From Rickettsiales bacterium (GTDB lineage: Bacteria > Pseudomonadota > Alphaproteobacteria > Rickettsiales > UBA1997): a DNA stretch of 11,538 nucleotides. A program made the position numbers and the translations under genes. Of this stretch, positions 6,278 through 11,538 are shown in pieces (the first letter of the stretch is position 1; each line of letters begins with the position of its first letter). The DNA lies in assembly GCA_947505885.1 (NCBI GenBank), contig CANNMN010000023.1, positions 1 through 11,538 of the forward strand, given 5' to 3'. The notes beneath the pieces were generated by a model. It was not told the origin of the DNA, made no database searches, and worked only from the letters and a program-made list of their open reading frames with translations.

Positions 6278-8205
6278 TAAGAAGCTTTTTTCTCTTCCTT
6301 AACTTCTTCATATTCCGCATCAACAACCTTCTCGCCATTTTCAGAAGTGGCTGATTCTGGAGCAGGCTCTGCAGAAGCGGCCCCAGCTTGTGAAGCCTTA
6401 TAAATCGCCTCGCCGAGCTTCATTGTATTTTGCATTAAAGACTCAGTCGCAGATTTTAGCTCTTCCGCCGAAGCGCCTTCTTTAGCTGCTAAATCTTTAA
6501 CTTTTTGAACTTCCGCTTCGATTGCTGATTTGGTCGCTGCGTCAACTTTATCACCATGTTCGCGCAAAGATTTTTCAGTTTCGTAAACCGCTGAATCTGC
6601 GTGATTCTTAGCTTCGATAAATTCTTTTTTAATTTTATCGGACGCTGCATTTGCTTCAGCATCTTGCATCATTTTCTGAATTTCTGCATCAGACAAACCG
6701 CCAGAAGATTGAATTTTGATTTGCTGTTCTTTGTTAGTTGCCTTGTCTTTCGCAGAAACTTTAACCACACCGTTAGCATCAATGTCAAAACTAACTTCGA
6801 CTTGTGGCATGCCGCGTGGAGCGGGCGCAATGCCTTCAAGATTAAATTCGCCAAGCAATTTATTGTGAATCGCAATGTCGCGTTCGCCTTGGAAAACTTT
6901 AATTGTAACCGCAGTTTGACCATCTGATGCAGTCGAAAAAACTTGGCTCTTGTTGGTTGGAATTGTTGTGTTGCGATCAATCAAGCGAGTAAAAACACCG
7001 CCCGCAGTTTCAATGCCAAGCGAGAGGGGAGTAACATCAAGAAGAAGAATATCCTTAACGTCGCCTTGTAAAACCGCACCCTGAATCGCCGCACCAATTG
7101 CCACAACTTCATCAGGATTAACTGATTTATTTGGCTCTTTACCGAAAAGTTTTTTCACAGTTTCGATAACCTTCGGCATGCGCGTCATGCCACCAACAAG
7201 AATAACTTCGTTAATATCGGAAGCCTTCAAGCCCGCGTCCTGCAAAGCATTTTCACATGGTTTGATGGTGCGTTGAATTAGATCATCAACCAATTGCTCA
7301 AGTTTCGCACGAGTCAATTTAACGTTAAGATGCTTAGGGCCAGAGGCGTCGGCAGTTATGTAAGGAAGGTTTATATCTGTTTCCATTGTTGAAGAAAGCT
7401 CAATCTTTGCCTTCTCTGCCGCCTCTTTCAAGCGTTGCAAAGCGAGTGGATCTTTCGACAAATCAACGCCGGTATCTTTTTTGAATTCGCTTGTGAGGAA
7501 TTCTTGGATGCGCATGTCAAAATCTTCGCCACCAAGGAAAGTATCGCCGTTAGTTGACTTAACTTCAAACACGCCGTCTGAGCTAATTTCAAGAACTGAA
7601 ACGTCAAAAGTTCCGCCACCTAAATCGTAAACAACAACTGTTTGGCTAATCTTTTTATCGAAGCCGTAAGCAAGAGCGGCAGCGGTTGGTTCATTGATGA
7701 TGCGCAGAACATCAAGACCGGCAATCTTACCCGCGTCTTTTGTCGCCTGGCGTTGTGAATCATTGAAATAAGCCGGAACTGTAATCACCGCTTTTTCAAT
7801 TTTTTCGCCAAGATAACTTTCTGCGGTTTCTTTCATCTTCATCAAAATGAATGCTGAAACTTGACTCGGAGAATATTTTTCGCCCTTCACTTCAACCCAG
7901 GCATCGCCATTTGCTGAAGGAACAATTTTATAAGGAACTAAGCCGCGATCTTTTTCTGTAGCCGCGTCATCATTGCGACGACCAATCAAGCGCTTAATAC
8001 CAAAGATTGTATTTTGTGGATTGGTAACGGCCTGGCGTTTTGCCGATGCTCCGACAGCTCTGTCGCCATTTGCAAGAAATGCCACGATAGAAGGAGTAGT
8101 GCGTGCACCTTCAGCATTTTCGATTACTTTTGCACTTCCGCCTTCCATAATTGAAACGCAAGAATTTGTAGTACCAAGATCGATACCAATAACTTTATTA
8201 GACAT
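6277..8205 (-). CDS. dnaK: Molecular chaperone DnaK (Hsp70)
   Basis: DnaK is the ATP-dependent Hsp70 chaperone of the cytoplasm. With the start at 8205 ([16 protein letters not shown]) the product is 642 residues, a normal length. An upstream in-frame TTG at 8259 would add 18 residues before the invariant N-terminus and is rejected. Nucleotide-binding-domain signatures are [10 protein letters not shown] (8-17), [11 protein letters not shown] (171-181), [12 protein letters not shown] (194-205) and [13 protein letters not shown] (334-346). The interdomain linker is [13 protein letters not shown] (385-397). The substrate domain and helical lid follow, with a Glu-rich tail [14 protein letters not shown]. 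dnaJ does not follow; instead ccmD starts on the last base of the stop codon. A candidate heat-shock promoter lies upstream. Confidence 0.98.
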   Translation of the reverse strand: MSNKVIGIDLGTTNSCVSIMEGGSAKVIENAEGARTTPSIVAFLANGDRAVGASAKRQAVTNPQNTIFGIKRLIGRRNDDAATEKDRGLVPYKIVPSANGDAWVEVKGEKYSPSQVSAFILMKMKETAESYLGEKIEKAVITVPAYFNDSQRQATKDAGKIAGLDVLRIINEPTAAALAYGFDKKISQTVVVYDLGGGTFDVSVLEISSDGVFEVKSTNGDTFLGGEDFDMRIQEFLTSEFKKDTGVDLSKDPLALQRLKEAAEKAKIELSSTMETDINLPYITADASGPKHLNVKLTRAKLEQLVDDLIQRTIKPCENALQDAGLKASDINEVILVGGMTRMPKVIETVKKLFGKEPNKSVNPDEVVAIGAAIQGAVLQGDVKDILLLDVTPLSLGIETAGGVFTRLIDRNTTIPTNKSQVFSTASDGQTAVTIKVFQGERDIAIHNKLLGEFNLEGIAPAPRGMPQVEVSFDIDANGVVKVSAKDKATNKEQQIKIQSSGGLSDAEIQKMMQDAEANAASDKIKKEFIEAKNHADSAVYETEKSLREHGDKVDAATKSAIEAEVQKVKDLAAKEGASAEELKSATESLMQNTMKLGEAIYKASQAGAASAEPAPESATSENGEKVVDAEYEEVKEEKKAS

Positions 8206-8238
8206 ATTTTTTGATTGGTTGAGAAAAATCGATCGCTC

Positions 8239-8266
8239 ATTTAGTAAGGTGCTGAGCAATTACAAG
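8239..8266 (-). promoter_or_regulatory. Candidate heat-shock (RpoH-type) promoter for dnaK
   Basis: On the minus strand CTTG (8266-8263) is followed after 18 bp by CTAAAT (8244-8239). This resembles the CTTG-N17/18-CxATxT arrangement described for alphaproteobacterial RpoH promoters. Transcription would begin near 8232, leaving a leader of about 25-30 nt before the dnaK ATG. Position and gene identity are supportive; the -10 part is only a partial match. The whole divergent spacer is 79 bp, so the prfB promoter must overlap it. For prfB only weak hexamers are seen (TTGAGA at 8219-8224, TAGTAA at 8242-8247). Confidence 0.35.
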
Positions 8267-8284
8267 AATTCCAACTTAAAAATT

Positions 8285-9380
8285 ATGTCCGCCGAAATCG
8301 AAAGTCTTTTTAGTGCCATCGAGACCTCATTGAACCTTGTTGAGAGGTGTCTTTGAGCCAGAAAAATTATCGCGAAGATTAGTTGATCTAAATCAAAAAT
8401 CAGAAGATCCCAATCTCTGGAATAACAACCAAGAGGCGCAAAAAATTCTCAAAGAAAAATCTCTGATTGAAGGAAAATTGGAGCAAGTTGCTGAGTTAAA
8501 AAATGGCTTAAAAGACAATCGCGAATATTTCGACCTGGCCAAATCGGAAGGTGATGCACAGCTCATTGCCGACATTGAAAAAACTTTAATCTCACTCAAA
8601 AAAACTGCGGATAATTTTGAGATTGAATGTCTTTTTTCCGGCGAGACTGATAGCAACAACTGTTTTCTCGACATCAATGCCGGCGCAGGTGGAACAGACT
8701 CTTGTGATTTTGCTTTAATGCTTCTTCGCATGTATGAACGCTTCGCTGCAATCAAAAAATTTAAGGTCGAAATCGTTAATATTTTGGATGGAGAAGAGGC
8801 GGGAGTTCGCTCCGCAACTATCAAAATTTCTGGCAAATTTGCTTGCGGTTGGATGCGCACAGAATCAGGCGTTCACAGACTTGTGCGCATCTCGCCATTT
8901 AATGCCAACGACAAACGTCAAACCAGTTTCGCTTCGGTTTGGGTCTATCCAGAACTTGATGACGAAATCGAAATTACCATCGATGAAAAAGATCTTCGCG
9001 TTGACACTTTCCGAGCTTCTGGCGCTGGCGGACAGCACGTCAACAAAACTGATTCTGCTGTTCGCATGACGCATTTGCCGACGAATATTGTTGTTCAATG
9101 CCAAAGCGATCGTTCGCAACTGCGCAATCGTGTCGAATGCATGAAAATGCTAAAATCGCGCCTTTACGAATTAGAAATACAGAAGAAAAAAGATGCGCTT
9201 GCTGCATCAGAATCGAGTAAAACTGATAATAGCTGGGGCCATCAAATTCGCTCTTACGTCTTACACCCTTATCAAATGGTAAAAGACCTGCGCACCAATT
9301 TTGAAACTGGAAATATTCAATCGGTTTTGGATGGAGAAATTGAAGGCTTCATCAAGGCTGCCCTAACTGAGAAAATGTAA
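8285..9380 (+). CDS. prfB: Peptide chain release factor 2, expressed through programmed +1 frameshift
   Basis: RF2 releases the nascent chain at UGA and UAA. A 23-codon first frame (MSAEIESLFSAIETSLNLVERCL, described as 8285-8353) runs into TGA at 8354-8356. Skipping T8354 joins it to the long frame (GAG CCA GAA), giving 364 residues, the usual RF2 length. In the joined protein the stop-codon-recognition tripeptide SPF falls at 203-205 (RISPFNANDKRQTS), which marks RF2 rather than RF1. The catalytic GGQ falls at 248-250 (ASGAGGQHVNKTDSAVR). The N-terminal helical region is about 1-115. An annotation beginning at TTG 8337 in the second frame would replace the true N-terminus with six spurious residues. 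No SD is evident at the ATG. nrdR follows after 2 bp. Confidence 0.95.
8342..8356 (+). other. prfB: RF2 programmed +1 frameshift site
   Basis: The codons GAG AGG TGT CTT TGA reproduce the autoregulatory RF2 site: an in-frame UGA preceded by the slippery CUU codon and, a few bases upstream, an SD-like purine run (GAGAGGTG) that can pair with the 16S rRNA anti-SD. When RF2 is scarce the ribosome slips from CUU to UUU and continues in the +1 frame. The SD-like run is weaker than the AGGGGG of E. coli, and the base after UGA is G rather than the common C. Confidence 0.92.
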
Positions 9381-9382
9381 TT

Positions 9383-9835
9383 ATGCGCTGCCCATTTTGT
9401 AACAATCTCGAAACCCAAGTTAAAGATAGTCGCATCTCCGACGATGGCGAAGCGATCAAGCGTCGACGCTATTGTGCGGCATGTGATTCGCGTTTTACAA
9501 CTTATGAACGCGTGCAATTGCGCGAGATTTTAGTGATTAAAAAAAGTGGCGAGAAAAAAGTTTTTGACCCAGAGAAATTAAAAAAATCAATCGAGATGGC
9601 CGTTCGCAAAAGGCCAGTGGCAGAGCTGCAAGTTGATAAGCTGGTGAATAATATCGTGCGCCAACTCGAGGTTGAAAATGAGACAGAAATTCCTTCGGCA
9701 AAAATTGGCGAAATGGTGATGATCGCACTTGAAAAGCTCGACAAGGTAGCATTCGTGCGCTTCGCTTCGGTTTATAAAAATTTTGAGAAAGCGGAAGATT
9801 TTCAAAAATTTATTAAGCAGGTGGTGAAGCAATGA
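9383..9835 (+). CDS. nrdR: Transcriptional repressor NrdR
   Basis: NrdR represses ribonucleotide reductase genes in response to ATP and dATP. The 150-residue product has the complete family layout: a zinc ribbon with C3, C6, C31 and C34 (MRCPFC and CAAC), the conserved basic stretch IKRRRYCAACDSRFTTYER, and an ATP-cone domain from about 49 to 139 (ILVIKKSGEKKVFDPEKL through KVAFVRFASVYKNF). The start is 2 bp after the prfB stop, and the TGA stop overlaps the start of the uracil-DNA glycosylase gene. No nrdA, nrdB or nrdJ gene is in the window, and I did not recognise an NrdR box, so its targets lie elsewhere. Confidence 0.97.
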   Translation: MRCPFCNNLETQVKDSRISDDGEAIKRRRYCAACDSRFTTYERVQLREILVIKKSGEKKVFDPEKLKKSIEMAVRKRPVAELQVDKLVNNIVRQLEVENETEIPSAKIGEMVMIALEKLDKVAFVRFASVYKNFEKAEDFQKFIKQVVKQ

Positions 9836-10680
9836 CCAAGAAAAATCTTGCGGAAGCTCTGCAATTCTACATCGACAACGATCTGAACGAAGTAATTTCC
9901 GAAAAATCACAAAATTATTTTCAGCATTTTCAACAAAAAATAGAGGTAAAAAAAGTTGCTGAAGAAAAAAAGTCACCGATTGTTAATAACTTCATCAAGC
10001 CTCAATTCTCAACGGATCAAGCCCTCTCAATTCTAGCAAAAAAATTAGTGACTTCCGAAAAATTTCAATCACTTAATGAAATTGTTGCCAAGGCAAATTC
10101 ACTGGCGCAAGCCGCAAAAACTATCGATGCGTTGCGTAAAGCTGTGGAAAATTTTGACGGCTGTAATTTAAAAAAGATGGCGACGAATACTGTTTTTGCT
10201 GATGGCAATCCGAATTCAAAAATAATGGTGATTGGCGAAGCGCCAGGCAATCACGAGGATTTGCAGGGTATTCCATTTTGCGACGATTCTGGGCAGATGC
10301 TTAACGACATGCTCGGCGCCATCAATCTCACACGACAAGAAAGTTTCTACGTCACCAACGTCATCTTCTGGCGACCACCTGGAAATCGCCGCCCGACTGA
10401 TGAGGAGCTGGCAATATGTCGCCCATTTGTTGAGCGCCATATTCAACTAATCAATCCCGATGTTTTGCTTTTAGTTGGCGCAACATCAATGAGCGCAGTG
10501 CTTGGCATCAATGATCCAATTAGTAAAGTTCGCGGACAATTAATCGATTTTTCACCAAAATTTTTGTCACGCACAATCAAAACTTTTACAATTTTTCACC
10601 CATCTTATTTGATGCGCCAACCTTCGAAGAAAAAAGTCGCTTGGCAAGATATGCTTGCTTTGGAGGAGTTTTTAAAATGA
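9832..10680 (+). CDS. Uracil-DNA glycosylase, family 4-like
   Basis: The enzyme excises uracil from DNA to start base-excision repair. Of 282 residues the C-terminal 175 are the UDG fold: VIGEAPGNHEDLQG (133-146), PFCDDSGQML (148-157), TNVIFWRPPGNRRPT (175-189), DVLLLVGATSM (210-220) and HPSYL (256-260). The first 60-100 residues are a Lys/Glu-rich extension ending in a weakly conserved helical part. Family 4 enzymes usually hold a [4Fe-4S] cluster with four cysteines. Here a single Cys (C111, FDGCNLKK) stands where a CxxC pair is expected, Trp180 replaces the Cys before RPP, and C196 (ICRPF) remains, so a standard cluster is unlikely. GQ in PFCDDSGQ replaces the more usual PFVGxxGQ context. 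Translation is coupled to nrdR and to the next gene by 4-bp ATGA overlaps. Confidence 0.9.
   Translation: MTKKNLAEALQFYIDNDLNEVISEKSQNYFQHFQQKIEVKKVAEEKKSPIVNNFIKPQFSTDQALSILAKKLVTSEKFQSLNEIVAKANSLAQAAKTIDALRKAVENFDGCNLKKMATNTVFADGNPNSKIMVIGEAPGNHEDLQGIPFCDDSGQMLNDMLGAINLTRQESFYVTNVIFWRPPGNRRPTDEELAICRPFVERHIQLINPDVLLLVGATSMSAVLGINDPISKVRGQLIDFSPKFLSRTIKTFTIFHPSYLMRQPSKKKVAWQDMLALEEFLK
10662..10668 (+). promoter_or_regulatory. Strong ribosome binding site for the DUF374 acyltransferase
   Basis: GGAGGAG lies eight bases before the ATG at 10677. It selects that start over an in-frame TTG at 10641 that would add 12 residues. It is the clearest Shine-Dalgarno sequence in the window; most other genes here start without one. 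Confidence 0.85.
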
Positions 10681-11459
10681 GTAAAAAATGGAAAATTTTT
10701 GGCCTTCAAAGCGATATTGAGTGGTACGATGTCAAAACAAAATTAAAGCAGTTTACTCGCAGAATCACCTACAGCTTCTTGATGCGCGAGCTTATTTGTC
10801 TGATCTTGTCTCTCTACATGAAGCTCGTTTACGTCAGCAGTAAAAAAATTTTTGTTAATTATAAAACCATCTTCGAGGCTTTGAACAACAAGACTCCGCT
10901 CATTGTTACTTTTTGGCATAATCGCTTGATGATGATTCCTTTTGCCACGAAAGAACCGAAAAGACTTTTCCCGGGTTACAACTTTATGACCCTTGCCTCG
11001 CGTCACGGAGATGGGCATTTTGTCGGAAGAGTTATGGAAAAACTCGGCCTGATTTCGATTTATGGATCATCACAAGGTGGGCGAAAATCTTCGCGAGGAA
11101 TCGATCTTAAAAGCTTTAGAAAAATTTTCGAAGGCCTGAAGAATGGCTATTCACTTGGTCTCACGCCAGATGGCCCGCGCGGCCCTAATCAAAAAATTAA
11201 TGGCGAAATCGTGAATATTGCACGCATCTCGGGCGCTGGAATTCTGGCAATGTCTTATTCATCTTCGCGCTTTAAACAACTGAACACTTGGGATAAGTTT
11301 CGAATTCCTCTCCCCTTCGGAACTCTCTGTTTTTATTTCGACGACAAGCCAATTTACGTCTCTAGAAATGCCAGCGTGCAAGAAATGGAAAAAATTAAAA
11401 TTCTCGCGGAAGAAAGAATGAATTTTGCGCAAGAAGAATCCCAAAGATTAACAAAATAA
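10677..11459 (+). CDS. Lysophospholipid acyltransferase family protein (DUF374)
   Basis: The 260-residue product belongs to the DUF374 branch of the LPLAT acyltransferases, inner-membrane proteins thought to acylate lipid A precursors or phospholipids. It has one N-terminal hydrophobic segment (about 36-54). WHNRLMMIPF (80-89) holds the His of the acyltransferase site in the WHxR/WHNR form common in this family. SRHGDG (108-113), IYGSSQGG (128-135) and GLTPDGPRGP (161-170) follow. The C-terminus (about 231-260) is helical and charged. The start overlaps the upstream stop (ATGA) and is supported by GGAGGAG. Lipid A secondary acyltransferases of the LpxL/LpxM type belong to a different family, so the substrate is unresolved. 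It is the fourth gene of the prfB-nrdR-udg run. Confidence 0.9.
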   Translation: MSKKWKIFGLQSDIEWYDVKTKLKQFTRRITYSFLMRELICLILSLYMKLVYVSSKKIFVNYKTIFEALNNKTPLIVTFWHNRLMMIPFATKEPKRLFPGYNFMTLASRHGDGHFVGRVMEKLGLISIYGSSQGGRKSSRGIDLKSFRKIFEGLKNGYSLGLTPDGPRGPNQKINGEIVNIARISGAGILAMSYSSSRFKQLNTWDKFRIPLPFGTLCFYFDDKPIYVSRNASVQEMEKIKILAEERMNFAQEESQRLTK

Positions 11460-11461
11460 AC

Positions 11462-11538
11462 ATGAGCGATAATTATAAAAAAACACACATCAACAAACAT
11501 CAAATTCATCCAGAAACACAGATGATGTCTTACGGCTA
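11462..11538 (+). CDS. Start of a Cys/Met metabolism PLP-dependent enzyme (cystathionine gamma-synthase family), cut by window
   Basis: An open frame begins 2 bp after the preceding stop and runs off the right edge after 25 codons. The visible residues (MSDNYKKTHINKHQIHPETQ, then MMSYG) resemble the start of alphaproteobacterial cystathionine gamma-synthase-family proteins, where an HPET.MM.YGY motif precedes a conserved SEGA.KPP.F stretch. Such enzymes use PLP in transsulfuration or homocysteine formation. The catalytic Lys and PLP pocket lie outside the window, so the call depends on this short match and on the frame being open. Confidence 0.6.
   Translation, partial: MSDNYKKTHINKHQIHPETQMMSYG

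Noticed and set aside
6601..6980. Frames overlapping dnaK on both strands (also 7428-7619 and 7973-8356)
   Set aside because: Shadows of the dnaK coding frame. The exception is the end of 7973-8356, which is the first frame of prfB read from a false upstream start.
8206..8259. N-terminal extension of DnaK from TTG 8259
   Set aside because: The invariant DnaK N-terminus begins at the ATG at 8205. The extension would overlap the divergent promoter region and has no family counterpart.
8337..8354. TTG 8337 as an independent start of RF2
   Set aside because: The upstream ATG frame with CTT-TGA reproduces the RF2 frameshift site and restores normal length and motif spacing.
10641..10676. 12-residue extension of the DUF374 acyltransferase from TTG 10641
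   Set aside because: GGAGGAG at the proper distance before ATG 10677 and the ATGA overlap favour the later start.
1..11538. Mobile element, CRISPR array, defence system, toxin-antitoxin pair or prophage
   Set aside because: All sizeable frames are accounted for by conserved housekeeping genes. No transposase, integrase, repeat-spacer array or recognisable defence domain is present.

Overview
The window reads as core chromosome of an alphaproteobacterium of modest GC content (roughly 40%). The taxonomic guess rests on several alphaproteobacterial-looking features: a fused IspD-IspF enzyme, a NuoF with a typical alphaproteobacterial N-terminus, a family-4-like uracil-DNA glycosylase carrying FWRPPGNRRPT in place of the usual Cys-containing motif, System I cytochrome c maturation genes (ccmD, ccmE), and a short FtsY without an acidic A-domain. 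A Rickettsiales- or Holosporales-like lineage is possible. However, the MEP pathway, a Cys/Met PLP enzyme and a pilus-type secretin argue against a strongly reduced intracellular parasite. The assignment is inference.

Layout. Minus strand 1-2232: nuoF followed by ispDF (cut by the left edge), two bases apart. A 213-bp divergent region (2233-2445) holds a 14-bp tandem duplication abutting a 14-bp perfect palindrome. Plus strand 2446-4102: a lipoprotein secretin (MSHA/type IV pilus or type II family), then tRNA-Ser(GGA). A strong terminator follows the tRNA and is the core of a 38-bp inverted repeat that reaches back into the tRNA T-loop. A 133-bp stretch with a second hairpin precedes a GNAT acetyltransferase (4296-4874), whose 3' end overlaps convergent ftsY by 58 bp. 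Minus strand 8205-4817: a tightly packed dnaK-ccmD-ccmE-ftsY run in which every junction overlaps. ccmD is only 43 codons. A 79-bp divergent spacer with a possible heat-shock promoter separates dnaK from prfB. Plus strand 8285-11538: prfB (read through a programmed +1 frameshift), nrdR, uracil-DNA glycosylase, a DUF374 lysophospholipid acyltransferase, and the first 25 codons of a Cys/Met-metabolism PLP enzyme, all overlapping or 2 bp apart.

Functionally this is housekeeping: isoprenoid precursor synthesis and complex I, protein folding and membrane targeting, cytochrome c haem delivery, translation termination, ribonucleotide reductase control, uracil repair and lipid A or phospholipid acylation. 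I see no phage, transposon, CRISPR array, toxin-antitoxin or defence cassette. The points most worth a second look are the inverted copy of the tRNA-Ser 3' end, the uracil-DNA glycosylase lacking the usual set of cluster cysteines, the isolated secretin, and the repeat-palindrome module between nuoF and the secretin gene.
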